Source: Cellulophaga baltica (GTDB lineage: Bacteria > Bacteroidota > Bacteroidia > Flavobacteriales > Flavobacteriaceae). Taken from it: a DNA stretch of 64,000 nt. The translations under genes and the position numbers were made by a program. The notes beneath the pieces are model-generated. The model worked only from the letters and a program-made list of their open reading frames with translations, searched no databases and had not been told where the DNA came from. Each line of letters begins with the position of its first letter. The first letter of the stretch is position 1. This document shows positions 19,054 to 28,466 of the stretch, piece after piece. The stretch is from NCBI RefSeq assembly GCF_018861125.1, contig NZ_JAHKQN010000020.1, positions 375,831 to 439,830 of the forward strand, read 5' to 3'.

Positions 19054-19090
19054 AAAAAAGTCCCATTTCAATAAGAAATGGGACTTTTTT
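19054..19090. terminator. Bidirectional terminator between gltD and the DUF4302 gene
   Basis: A 16-bp perfect stem (19054-19069 with 19075-19090) has an A run on its left arm and a T run on its right arm. It can therefore end gltBD rightward and the susCD operon leftward. Confidence 0.92.
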
Positions 19091-19110
19091 AGTAACTTAT
19101 TTATATTTTC

Positions 19111-20457
19111 CTACTGAAAAGCATATGTAGTCATTCTAAAACTAGGATCTTCAGCACTTGTAAAAGTAAATATTGTATTTGAAAACGTAACATTAAAGTC
19201 TTCCTCTTTAACATATAACCCCTCTGTATTTAATAAATTATCATCAAGGGCTGATAAAAAAGTTGCGAAAGCAGGAACATCCCAACCATTATCACTTAAT
19301 TTCAACTTATTATCGACCGTTTCATAAGTAACATAATGTGTAACTGTACCTACTGTTGAACCATCAGTTACATCACCTAATAAATAACCTATAGAACTAA
19401 CATTAGAGTCACCTCCTACATTAAAATTAAAAGTTGCTCTTAATAGAAAGTAACCTATTGATTCTAGCTGCACATTTACCTCATCAACACTTTTTTGAAA
19501 ATTTGATGAACTGCTTTGCGCATCATATAAATATTGATCAATAAAACTATAACTATTTACTGCACTAACCACCAATGCATTATCATTAGTTGGGTTAGAT
19601 GGTGCATTTAAAAATGCTATTTCTGCAGTATTACCCAAGCCTAAATCAGCAATAAATTTATCAGTATCACTATCATAAATAAATTCTGAGATTTCCTGTC
19701 CGCTAATTTCAATTGCAGGACTTACCACAAAGCCTTGTTCGTTATAAGCTATTCCAAAAGAATAAGATTCTGTATCATTATTAACCTCAACAAATCTTCT
19801 ATTTATATTTAAAGAAAAATCAAATATTTCAGTATCTCCATCCACATTTAACACTAAATTTTGATAAACAGATTTTTCAGAATCAGTCAACTGATCAAAT
19901 ATAATTCGGCTATTAATAATATTTTCAACTTCATTGGTAGCTGCTTTTGTAAATCGTAATTCTTCTTGGGTTCTATTGGTTCTGAAAATTATATCTCCTG
20001 TAACCTCATCAATACCATAATAAAGAAACTCAAAATCTCCCAAATAGCCTTCACCTAATAAATCAGCATCAGGTGGGTTTGCTGAATCTGACAATTGATG
20101 AATATCATTTTTAGTAGTAAAAGATAATTTTATTGTACTACCTAAAACTATATCATACTTACTTTGTAATAATGAGAAATCGTCATCAAAATCCGAAGTC
20201 ATTTCTACAGTTTCATCATCAAGAAAATTAAAAAAGAAGGTAAAGCCACCTAATTCTTCCGGGCTCGTAAAATACACTGCTTTCCATCCAGTTTCGGAGG
20301 ATAGCAACACTGTTCTCAACTCTTCTTTCTGAGCATTTATTCGTTCTATTGGACTCTCACTAAAAACTTCAGAGCTATCATCCTCTGAACAGTTCGTTAA
20401 TAAAAGCACACTCAATATTATTAGTATATGGTGTATTATATTACTACTATTTTTCAT
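19111..20457 (-). CDS. DUF4302 domain lipoprotein of the susCD operon
   Basis: A 448-residue secreted lipoprotein of unknown function. The signal peptide ends LLLTNC (Cys23). An acidic linker (SEDDSSE) follows, as in surface-exported Bacteroidota lipoproteins. The early block INAQKEELRTVLLSSETGWK and the FNFLDD region are characteristic of DUF4302, which occurs almost only next to SusC/SusD pairs. No catalytic motif is visible. Last gene of the operon, 12 bp after the metallohydrolase. A surface ligand-binding accessory of the transporter is the best guess, with no direct evidence. Confidence 0.82.
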   Translation of the reverse strand: MKNSSNIIHHILIILSVLLLTNCSEDDSSEVFSESPIERINAQKEELRTVLLSSETGWKAVYFTSPEELGGFTFFFNFLDDETVEMTSDFDDDFSLLQSKYDIVLGSTIKLSFTTKNDIHQLSDSANPPDADLLGEGYLGDFEFLYYGIDEVTGDIIFRTNRTQEELRFTKAATNEVENIINSRIIFDQLTDSEKSVYQNLVLNVDGDTEIFDFSLNINRRFVEVNNDTESYSFGIAYNEQGFVVSPAIEISGQEISEFIYDSDTDKFIADLGLGNTAEIAFLNAPSNPTNDNALVVSAVNSYSFIDQYLYDAQSSSSNFQKSVDEVNVQLESIGYFLLRATFNFNVGGDSNVSSIGYLLGDVTDGSTVGTVTHYVTYETVDNKLKLSDNGWDVPAFATFLSALDDNLLNTEGLYVKEEDFNVTFSNTIFTFTSAEDPSFRMTTYAFQ

Positions 20458-20469
20458 TTTGACATCTAA

Positions 20470-21351
20470 TTAATTTATTACTTCTTGAGTATTTCTCGCA
20501 GTTACTTCTTGTAACTCATAAATATCTATTGCCCATTGTTTCAAAAAATAATCAGCAACAATCGCTTCTTTAGCTCTAATATTTTCTTTAGCCTCTTCAT
20601 TGGTAATAGCATCTATAAGTGCATTATATTCCTCATTAGAATTTATCAGCATATAGTTTACCATTTCAGCAAAGTCTTCAATAACACTACTTCTAGCATA
20701 ATCAGAAATAAAACCTAATTCTCTAGCGTCAGCAATACTTGTATTAAACCATTGCGCAGTATATTCTGATGGAGTAATCTCTCCATAACCATCTTCATCA
20801 AAAGGAATTGTTTGGTTTAAAATGTGACAATATTCGTGTTGAATTGTAGACAAGAAACGTGTTATATTTTCCTTATCAGTAAGATCTACTAAATCGGTTT
20901 CAAAAAGTGTAATTCGTTTTCCTCCTTCTGCTAGACCCAAAAGAATAGTTCCTGATTGATTATAATTTCTACCTCCAACCAACAACAACTGCCTTGGAGC
21001 TACTAATTTTACAAAGTTCTCACCTCCTATCTCAGTATAAGAATCTAACCAAATTTTTTCAACAACTTCTAAAACAGGTTGAACATTATCTTCAATTGGC
21101 GGAAATAAATATCTATTGTTATCAACGATAGTTTCATCCCATTCATAAAGCACATCAATATTATATTTAGAAACATAATTACTTCTAATATAAATGTCTA
21201 ACTCTGTTAAATTTGGCGTTGTTGTATCTAACACACTTTCAGTTAACGAATCCTCTTCTTCTCCACATGCAACTAAGCATAAAACAGTAATAATCATTAC
21301 CACTGTTTTTGACCAGATTACACTTATTATATTTTTAATATTATTAATCAT
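20470..21351 (-). CDS. Putative zinc metallohydrolase lipoprotein, SusCD-associated
   Basis: A 293-residue lipoprotein with a signal ending CLVAC (Cys29) and an acidic linker. The zinc motif HEYCH (His172, Glu173, His176) sits in STIQHEYCHILNQ, the HExxH pattern of the substrate-import-associated metallohydrolase family found beside SusC/SusD pairs. The third metal ligand cannot be named with certainty. Whether it is a peptidase or another hydrolase, and its substrate, are unknown. The export signal and linker suggest the cell surface or periplasm. It is third in the operon, 19 bp after susD. Confidence 0.85.
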   Translation of the reverse strand: MINNIKNIISVIWSKTVVMIITVLCLVACGEEEDSLTESVLDTTTPNLTELDIYIRSNYVSKYNIDVLYEWDETIVDNNRYLFPPIEDNVQPVLEVVEKIWLDSYTEIGGENFVKLVAPRQLLLVGGRNYNQSGTILLGLAEGGKRITLFETDLVDLTDKENITRFLSTIQHEYCHILNQTIPFDEDGYGEITPSEYTAQWFNTSIADARELGFISDYARSSVIEDFAEMVNYMLINSNEEYNALIDAITNEEAKENIRAKEAIVADYFLKQWAIDIYELQEVTARNTQEVIN

Positions 21352-21370
21352 TATTATTTTAATTTAAAGT

Positions 21371-22849
21371 TTAACGTGGATTTTGTTCTAAACCTCTTTC
21401 TAAAGCAAAATTTGGAATTTGCAATTGGCGCCTTGGATCCCCTTTTGTTAAGATAAAATCTCCTTCGCCAATAATAGTATGAGTCACCTCTAAATCAAAC
21501 CTTCTTACATCAAACCAACGTAAGCCTTCATGATAAAACTCTCTTCTTTTCAATTCTGCAATAGCTTCTATAAACGAGGTTTGATCAAGATCTAAGTTAT
21601 AAAACGGGGAATATTCATTGGCTTCCTCAAGATATGCGTCAACCAAATCTTGTTTAACCAAAAGATCTGTACTCGCGTCGTAATTTTCGGTTCTTAAAGA
21701 GTAAAACATATTAATATCTAACAATGCAGAATCAAAATCATTCATCATCGCAAAAGCTTCAGCTCTATTTAGTAAAACCTCATCAGTAGAAAACAATACT
21801 AGACCTACGTAAGGGTCGCCAATACCTGCATTTATATTTGTATATCTGAAAAATTCATCAAATTTTGGTAGATTATAAAATGCCTCAGTACCAAATACGG
21901 CATATGCCCAGTTTTTTTCTAAAATATTTCTATCAAAGAACAATTTATCTCCTTTATCTATATTAAGTCCAAAATTATTACTTGCAAAAGTTCTTGCATA
22001 TATAGAGTTTGCCGAAACTACTAATAAATTAGCTGGGTCTGCTTCACTGGCATATAGAGCTGTACGCTCTGAATATTCTAGAGCATCATAAGTACCTAAA
22101 TAATCTCTTAATTGTTCTTCCGGGTTAGTAATAACTTTTGAACTATATTCTATTACACTTTCCCATTCACCCTTAAACAAATAGAACCTAGTTGCAAATG
22201 CATAAGCGGCATTTTGTGTAAAGTGAAACACAGGTTGATCATAATCATTAGTAACTAAATCTAAACCTTCCAACAAATCACTTTCAATAAAATCATAAAC
22301 TTCTTTAACCGTATTTCGTGAGTAGGTAACAATAAAATCATCTTCAGGTTCTAAAACATAAGGAATACCTAAATCTGAGTCAGCTGTATTAGGGTTATAA
22401 TGTTTTCCCCAAAAATTAACCAACATAAAATGACTGTAAGCTCTTGCCAATAAAGCCTCTCCTTTTTGAGGTGCTAGTTCATCTAAATCCCCAAGTTCTT
22501 GTATTGATGCTAAGGCTTGATTTGCTTGAGCTATTGCTTTGTAACAAGCATTCCAATACGTAACTCTATAGTCTAAATCATCAATATTATTATCTTCCCA
22601 TTTATAATTTGCTAAATTCAATTCACTAGGTAATTCACTATTTTTATCCGAAACATTATCAGACATAGTTTCTGCAAAATCCATATAATTTGCTTCAGGA
22701 TAAGCAATAACTAATAATTCAGAAATTTTTTCTGGACTATCAATTTCAGTTCTATTATCTGGGACTTCAGACAAATAATCTTCACAAGAAACTATTGTTA
22801 ATGCAAAAATAAGTAGCATCCCTATTTTTGTTCTATATAATTTTTTCAT
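21371..22849 (-). CDS. RagB/SusD family nutrient-binding lipoprotein
   Basis: SusD-like proteins are surface lipoproteins that cap a SusC channel and capture its substrate. The 492-residue product has a signal ending LTIVSC (Cys22). The N-terminal SusD-like domain contains YWNACYKAIAQANQAL and QKGEALLARAYSHFMLVNFW, which are TPR-type helices. The C-terminal part has EVLLNRAEAFAMMND and RREFYHEGLRWFDVRRF, the standard RagB/SusD ending. It follows susC by 11 bp. Ligand type cannot be predicted from sequence. Confidence 0.95.
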   Translation of the reverse strand: MKKLYRTKIGMLLIFALTIVSCEDYLSEVPDNRTEIDSPEKISELLVIAYPEANYMDFAETMSDNVSDKNSELPSELNLANYKWEDNNIDDLDYRVTYWNACYKAIAQANQALASIQELGDLDELAPQKGEALLARAYSHFMLVNFWGKHYNPNTADSDLGIPYVLEPEDDFIVTYSRNTVKEVYDFIESDLLEGLDLVTNDYDQPVFHFTQNAAYAFATRFYLFKGEWESVIEYSSKVITNPEEQLRDYLGTYDALEYSERTALYASEADPANLLVVSANSIYARTFASNNFGLNIDKGDKLFFDRNILEKNWAYAVFGTEAFYNLPKFDEFFRYTNINAGIGDPYVGLVLFSTDEVLLNRAEAFAMMNDFDSALLDINMFYSLRTENYDASTDLLVKQDLVDAYLEEANEYSPFYNLDLDQTSFIEAIAELKRREFYHEGLRWFDVRRFDLEVTHTIIGEGDFILTKGDPRRQLQIPNFALERGLEQNPR

Positions 22850-22860
22850 CTTTTATATTT

Positions 22861-25800
22861 TTAAAACCCTACATTAAGTGAAAGTGTAAATTGTCTTGTA
22901 ATTGGTTGAGAAACCCCACCAGATCTAAAAAACTCTGGATCTTGACCATTTAAACCCGAATCAGAATAAATCATAAATGGATTTGTAGTAGACAACTTTA
23001 AATTAAATGTATTTAAGCCTAAATTCTTTTTTAAGTCAGTTGGAAAATCAAATGCAACACTAATATTTTTCATTCTTACAAAACCACCATCTACAACACG
23101 TATATTAGAATAATTATATGCATTGTATGCTCTAAATAAATTTGGAATTTCATTTAAAAGTCTTTGACTAGCTATTACAGGAACATTTGTAAAATTTTCA
23201 TCTCCTGGAGAAATCCAACGATTTGTAAACTCAGATGTAAACACGTCTAAATCTGTATAAGAATCGGAAAACTTAGGATCTAGTCTGATTTTATTACCTC
23301 CTGAAGCGGTCACTAAAAGACTCAAAGAAATACCTTTATATTTAAAAGTATTTGAAAAACCAGCTGTTTTAGTTGGCTCAATACTTCCTTCATATTTAAG
23401 ATAAGAGGTAATATCTTCTACATCTTGAAAATCAGCACCTGTAACACTATTTTCTTCATTACTCAAATCTTCAGGAAGTAAATAAGTTGGCAAACCTCTA
23501 TCATCTAAACCAGTAAACTGAAAAGAAAATAGTGACTGCCTAGGAAAATCAACAACATTACCTCCTGTTTGATCGACTAAATCTAACACATTTGGTTTAT
23601 TCTCTAATGCCGTTATTTTCTGATCTAAAACCGAAAAATTAAGTGTAGAAGTCCATTTAAAATTTGAAGTTTTGATAGGATCAACAGTTAAAGAAACTTC
23701 TAATCCTTTTGTTTCCATGTCAGAATTATTACCTTGCTTAATAAATTCTCCACCAATACCTGAAGAGCGAACAAAATCAATTAAATCAAAACCATTTCTC
23801 TTATACACATCAGCGGTAAACAGCACTCTATTTTCATATAGTCCAAAATCTAGCCCTATGTTTGTCTCATACTGCTTTTCCCAAGTTAATTCTGAATTTT
23901 GTAACTCTTCAATATCTAAATAACGCTCTCTTGAATCAAAATCTAATCGATTAGTAATGTCATTTCTAAAAATTGCTAACGAATTAGTTGCTGGTCCAGC
24001 CGTTGCAGTCAATCCATAGGAAGCTCTTAAACTTAATGAATTAACAAAGTCTGCATTTTCTAAAAACCTTTCTTGCGTAATATTCCACTTTCCACTTATT
24101 GTACCTGTAGGTAACCACCTAGATGATGTGCTTCTACCTTGTCTATTAGAACCATCGTAACGCCCCGTTAGTGATAGTATATATTTACTATCATAGGCAT
24201 AGGTTAATTTAGAGAAAACACCTATTGTACGTTCTTTTTCGCTTTCAATTCCAAAATAATCATTTGCTTCTCCTAAAGTTTTTGAAAATATATCAGGATC
24301 AGTGAAAGGAATTAATCCTCTATCGTATTGAAGACCATAACCAACAAAATAATCTTCTTCACGATCAATATACCTCATTTCCTGGCCTAACAACCCACTA
24401 ACCTCATGTTTATTATTAAAAGTATTCGTATAATTTACACTATTTCTAACATAATAATTGGTAAGTTCATTATTGGTATTTCTATATATACCTCCTTCTG
24501 GTAAAACTGATACTGGTGGAGCAGTTGGATTATCAGGATCTGTATATAAAAATACATTTGCATTACGTACAATTGTGGTTTCTTGAGACCTATAAGCTTC
24601 AGCTACATTTGATAGTTCAGTTACATTGTGGTCCCTGTTTGAAACAACGTACCTTACTGAGCCTAAAAAATTATAATTTAAATTTTTATTTATCTTATAT
24701 TCACTATCTAGCTGAAAACTAATATCTTTTACTTTCAACTCAATGTAATTGTTTTCCAGCTCATGAAAAATATTGAATGGAGCCCAATTAGACCTATAAT
24801 ACTCTAAGTTACCCTCATTATCCCTTGGTCTAATGGTTCTATTTATTGAGAGTGCATAATTAAATGGATTTATATCAAAAACTCGAGACACATCACCTCT
24901 AAAACTATCTTCCTCTCGATCAAATGTACCCGGAGCTTCTTGATCTCTAACTGAGCCATTTGCTCCTAATGTAAGCTTAAACTTATCAGATAAATAATAG
25001 GTGTTTTTAAGTTTATATGTAAATCTATTTACCTTATCTGCAATTGTCCAACCAGGATCATTATAGAAACTTAATGATGCGTAAAAGCTATTATTTTCAC
25101 CACCACCTGAAAAACTTAATGTATGATTTTGAGTAATAGACGCTCTAAATAGCTCTCTAAACCAATTTGTATTTGCTTGTTCATATTGTTGTAAAAATTG
25201 ATTTCTTGCCTCAACAGTATTTGCAACACCAAACTGACCCATAGTTTCATCATAAGCATTCAATTGTTGTGCTAATATTGTATAAATACCACCATTTCTA
25301 TTTTGTGCTACGCTAGGAAAATCTAAAAATCCTTTTGCTTCTAATTCTTGAAAAATACTTACAGTTTCTTGAGAATTTAGAATATCATAATTTGCGTATC
25401 TAGGGATATCACGAACAGTTTGCTCTAATACATAATTAACTTTCAATTTAGATTTTCTTTGCCCACCTTTGGTTGTAATAACGATAACACCATTTAAAGC
25501 TCGAGCCCCATATAATGATGTTGCCGAAGCATCTTTTAAAATATCTATTTTTTCAATATCATTTGTATTTATTCCTGCAATAGAAGAGCTTATTAAGGTT
25601 GAAGCATCACCTGAAATTAAAGCATCAAAATCAGTATTAACAATATCTTCTTGTATAACGCCGTCAATCACCCACAAAGGCCTTGTATCACCAAAAACAG
25701 AAGACGCACCACGGATTGTAACTTTAGGGCCAGAACCAAAAGTTCCTGTAACATTTTGAATATTAACACCTGCGGCTCTACCTTCAAGCATTTGACTAAC

Positions 25801-26535
25801 ATCAACAAGGCCATCAATTTTAAAATTTTCAGAGACAATAGAACTAGAAGCTCCGGTAAATATTCTCTTTGAAGTTTTATCATAACCAGAGACTACTACT
25901 TCTTGCAAAGTCTCTATATCCTCATTTAAAATAACAGTTATTGGTTTTTGATCTTGTATTTCAACTTCTTTAGTTTTAAACCCTAGAGCTTTAATTATTA
26001 AAAAATCACCAATATTTGCTTTTATAGTAAAATTACCATCAAAGTCAGTAACAGTACCTACAGTAGTATTTTTAATTAAGATGGAAATTCCCAAAAGAGG
26101 TATTCCGTCGGTATCCAAAACACTCCCTTCAAAGGTGATTTTATCCTGTAAGGGTATTGAGCTGTTAATTTTAGGCTTAGATTGTTTTAATATAATTTGT
26201 TTTCCTAATACCTGATACGATATATTTTTACCTTCGAATACTTCATCAAGTATCTCCTCTACGTACTTATTATTAACATTAACAGAAACAATATTTTTAG
26301 AATTAATTTCAGAGTTTTTAAAAAAAAATTTAAAATCTGTTTCTTTTTTTATCTCCTTAAACAATTCTTGATAAGTTACTTCGTTTAAGTTTAATGTAAT
26401 TTTTGTGTTTTGAGAATATATACTAGCACTTACTCTACAAAGAGAGAGAATAAGCATGATTGCTGTAAGTTTCATTTTCAAACTGAATTTTAATAGATTA
26501 CCACAACTATGGTAATTATTATGTTGTTTTTTCAT
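22861..26535 (-). CDS. SusC/RagA TonB-linked outer-membrane transporter with STN signalling domain
   Basis: A 1224-residue TonB-dependent channel importing a SusD-captured substrate. After a signal peptide (about 1-41) comes an STN domain (about 45-125; ITLNLNEVTYQELFKEIKKE), which contacts a FecR-type anti-sigma factor. A carboxypeptidase-regulatory-like domain (about 134-210; FEGSVLDTDGIPLLGISILI) follows, then the TonB-box/plug segment (EEVVVSGYDK-like LQEVVVSGYDKTSKRIFTG, plug with DILKDASATSLYGARALNGV). The rest is a beta-barrel ending FTLSLNVGF with the terminal aromatic. The STN domain, FecR next door and ECF sigma nearby imply ligand-dependent self-induction. No glycoside hydrolase or sulfatase accompanies it, so a polysaccharide substrate is not indicated. 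Confidence 0.96.
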   Translation of the reverse strand: MKKQHNNYHSCGNLLKFSLKMKLTAIMLILSLCRVSASIYSQNTKITLNLNEVTYQELFKEIKKETDFKFFFKNSEINSKNIVSVNVNNKYVEEILDEVFEGKNISYQVLGKQIILKQSKPKINSSIPLQDKITFEGSVLDTDGIPLLGISILIKNTTVGTVTDFDGNFTIKANIGDFLIIKALGFKTKEVEIQDQKPITVILNEDIETLQEVVVSGYDKTSKRIFTGASSSIVSENFKIDGLVDVSQMLEGRAAGVNIQNVTGTFGSGPKVTIRGASSVFGDTRPLWVIDGVIQEDIVNTDFDALISGDASTLISSSIAGINTNDIEKIDILKDASATSLYGARALNGVIVITTKGGQRKSKLKVNYVLEQTVRDIPRYANYDILNSQETVSIFQELEAKGFLDFPSVAQNRNGGIYTILAQQLNAYDETMGQFGVANTVEARNQFLQQYEQANTNWFRELFRASITQNHTLSFSGGGENNSFYASLSFYNDPGWTIADKVNRFTYKLKNTYYLSDKFKLTLGANGSVRDQEAPGTFDREEDSFRGDVSRVFDINPFNYALSINRTIRPRDNEGNLEYYRSNWAPFNIFHELENNYIELKVKDISFQLDSEYKINKNLNYNFLGSVRYVVSNRDHNVTELSNVAEAYRSQETTIVRNANVFLYTDPDNPTAPPVSVLPEGGIYRNTNNELTNYYVRNSVNYTNTFNNKHEVSGLLGQEMRYIDREEDYFVGYGLQYDRGLIPFTDPDIFSKTLGEANDYFGIESEKERTIGVFSKLTYAYDSKYILSLTGRYDGSNRQGRSTSSRWLPTGTISGKWNITQERFLENADFVNSLSLRASYGLTATAGPATNSLAIFRNDITNRLDFDSRERYLDIEELQNSELTWEKQYETNIGLDFGLYENRVLFTADVYKRNGFDLIDFVRSSGIGGEFIKQGNNSDMETKGLEVSLTVDPIKTSNFKWTSTLNFSVLDQKITALENKPNVLDLVDQTGGNVVDFPRQSLFSFQFTGLDDRGLPTYLLPEDLSNEENSVTGADFQDVEDITSYLKYEGSIEPTKTAGFSNTFKYKGISLSLLVTASGGNKIRLDPKFSDSYTDLDVFTSEFTNRWISPGDENFTNVPVIASQRLLNEIPNLFRAYNAYNYSNIRVVDGGFVRMKNISVAFDFPTDLKKNLGLNTFNLKLSTTNPFMIYSDSGLNGQDPEFFRSGGVSQPITRQFTLSLNVGF

Positions 26536-26584
26536 ACTTTTAATATGATTTTAGAGATTTCGCATTTTTAAAATTTTAATTGTG

Positions 26585-26618
26585 AATCGAGGGATGCTGG
26601 AACATCTCTCGATTTTTT
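26585..26618 (+). terminator. Terminator-like hairpin in the fecR-susC gap, plus-strand polarity
   Basis: AATCGAGGGATG (26585-26596) pairs with CATCTCTCGATT (26603-26614), with one G-T wobble on the plus strand, followed by TTTTTT. As minus-strand RNA, the direction of fecR and susC, the wobble becomes an A-C mismatch and no T run follows. The structure is therefore best formed by a rightward transcript, i.e. one antisense to susC. It may alternatively be a processing or attenuation hairpin between fecR and susC. Confidence 0.45.
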
Positions 26619-26648
26619 ACTTCATTTTTCATTTTACTTCATATAAAT

Positions 26649-27812
26649 TCAACTATTTAAAGGGTTTATGGTTATTTTTCTGTTCTCAATTTTAAAGTTA
26701 AACGGCACTGTATTATTGAATGTTTTTAATACTTCTTCTATCGTTTCTAAATCAAATTGTCCCGTAAACTTTTCATCTACTAATGAATCACAATTATTTT
26801 CAATAGATACATTATAAAACCGTTCTAGTTTTTTAGAAATGGAATTAAATTTTTCATTTTCAAAAAGCAAAACACCATCTAACCATGCAATATAATTTTG
26901 CACATCGACAATATTTACTTTCGCTATTTTGTCTTTAGAATATTTAAATTGCTCCCCTGGTTTTAAAATAAATTCACCTTGAGTATTAAAATTTACTTTT
27001 ACAGAACCTTCTATTAGTACAATATCATTTGCAGTATCAGTAGTATACGATGATATATTAAATTCTGTTCCCAAAACAGTCGTTTGAAAATTCTTGGTAT
27101 GAACTACAAACCTATTTTTTTTATCTTTTTTAGCTACATCAAAATAAGCCTCTCCTTTTAACTCAACTACTCTTTCTTCATTTGAATTAAAATAAGTTGG
27201 ATACTTAAAAAAAGAGCCTGAATTTAAATATGCACGAGTGCCATCTGATAAAACGACTTCCATTCGTTTACCATATGGAACATAAATTTCATTAAATTCA
27301 GGTTTGGTAATTTCCTCTTTATTATCAGAATAATTATAAAGTATGCTATTTCCTTTTTGAACAGCTACTACTTTACCTTCTGTATTATATATTTTATTAG
27401 ATTTAGATTCGTCTAATGCTTTTTCTTCTCCTGAGTCAAGTTTCAAAACAATTTGATTAGAAACCTCTAACTCACTTGAATATCCATAATTAAAATAAAT
27501 CAAGATTGACAGTGCAAATAATAAACAAAAGCTTGCTGCTACATATAAGTAAGTTCTATTTCTACTAAAAAAAGAATTTTCTAAACTTGAATTATAATCA
27601 ATTTTTCTTGCTAAAAATTTTTCAAAAGCTACATCAGAATCAAAACTTTGAGCTTCAACTTCAATTAAATGATTTAAAACAAAATATTTTTTTAATGCTT
27701 CTAGATTATCGGCAACAGTTAATTTATTTTTAAAAGCTTCCAATTCACTTGGTGTCATTGCGTCTTTTAAAAATTTAGAAATTTCGCTATTACTTAACTG
27801 ATTATTCTTCAT
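26649..27812 (-). CDS. FecR family anti-sigma factor
   Basis: A 387-residue inner-membrane regulator that holds an ECF sigma factor and relays signals from the STN domain of SusC. The cytosolic N-terminus (about 1-85, short helices) precedes one membrane helix (about 89-109, YVAASFCLLFALSILIYFNY). The periplasmic FecR domain has VPYGKRMEVVLSDGTRAYLN, ELKGEAYFDVAK and TTVLGTEFNISSY. The C-terminal DUF4974 domain ends FNFKIENRKITINPL. All parts are intact. It lies 113 bp upstream of susC on the same strand and is divergent from the sigma gene, whereas the common order is sigma-fecR-susC in one direction. Confidence 0.94.
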   Translation of the reverse strand: MKNNQLSNSEISKFLKDAMTPSELEAFKNKLTVADNLEALKKYFVLNHLIEVEAQSFDSDVAFEKFLARKIDYNSSLENSFFSRNRTYLYVAASFCLLFALSILIYFNYGYSSELEVSNQIVLKLDSGEEKALDESKSNKIYNTEGKVVAVQKGNSILYNYSDNKEEITKPEFNEIYVPYGKRMEVVLSDGTRAYLNSGSFFKYPTYFNSNEERVVELKGEAYFDVAKKDKKNRFVVHTKNFQTTVLGTEFNISSYTTDTANDIVLIEGSVKVNFNTQGEFILKPGEQFKYSKDKIAKVNIVDVQNYIAWLDGVLLFENEKFNSISKKLERFYNVSIENNCDSLVDEKFTGQFDLETIEEVLKTFNNTVPFNFKIENRKITINPLNS

Positions 27813-27932
27813 TGATAAGTTGATTCTTTATAGAAAGACTCAAAAAATATAGAATACCCTTAGTTTTTTGTTAAGATATTTTAAAAAAAATGTTAATTTT
27901 AAAATACGATAGTACTCTCTAAAAAAAAACAT

Positions 27933-28466
27933 CTGAAAAAAGAAACCCAAAAAACTGAAATTAAAAACCTTAAAAAAGGTGATAATGAAGCATTTAAACT
28001 TCTTTATAAAGAATACTATAAAAGTTTATGTGTTTACACTTATGGTATTTCAAAAAATAGAACTTTAGCCGAAGATATTGTGCAAAATGTTTTTTTTAAC
28101 TTATGGAAAAACAGAAATAAAATAGAAATAACAAACTCTATATCTTCTTACTTATACAAATCATGCTACAATGAATTTATAAATCATTACAAAAAACAAC
28201 AGAAAAAAGTAGATTATCTAACTGAGTTTAGAATATCGGCTATGGATTTCTTTATAGAAGATTCTATAGAAACTACAAACGAAGATAAAATAATATCAAT
28301 AAGAAAAGCTATTGAAAAATTACCTAATAAATGTAAAGAAGTTTTTATAATGATAAAGATAGAAGGATTAAAGTACAAGGAAGTAGCTGAAAATTTAAAA
28401 ATATCTATTAAAACTGTTGAAGCTCATATGACATTAGCAATGCGCAAAATTAAAGAGGAGATTTAA
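27933..28466 (+). CDS. ECF RNA polymerase sigma factor (FecI-like), start codon unclear
   Basis: This protein would direct RNA polymerase to the susCD operon when released by FecR. Region 2 is read from bases 27963 onward (KKGDNEAFKLLYKEYYKSL, then TLAEDIVQNVFFNLWK). Region 4 is LPNKCKEVFIMIKIEGLKYK followed by the helix-turn-helix AENLKISIKTVEAHM. The frame is open from 27903 but has no ATG, GTG or TTG until a GTG at 28080, which would delete most of region 2. Homologous N-termini start about ten residues before KKGD, so a CTG at 27933 or an ATT at 27960 is the likely start, unless the original start was lost by mutation. Its stop abuts the queG stop on the other strand. Confidence 0.8.
   Translation: MKKETQKTEIKNLKKGDNEAFKLLYKEYYKSLCVYTYGISKNRTLAEDIVQNVFFNLWKNRNKIEITNSISSYLYKSCYNEFINHYKKQQKKVDYLTEFRISAMDFFIEDSIETTNEDKIISIRKAIEKLPNKCKEVFIMIKIEGLKYKEVAENLKISIKTVEAHMTLAMRKIKEEI

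Noticed and set aside
25469-25883. Short open frames within susC on both strands
   Set aside because: Shadows of the conserved plug-domain coding sequence. No independent features.
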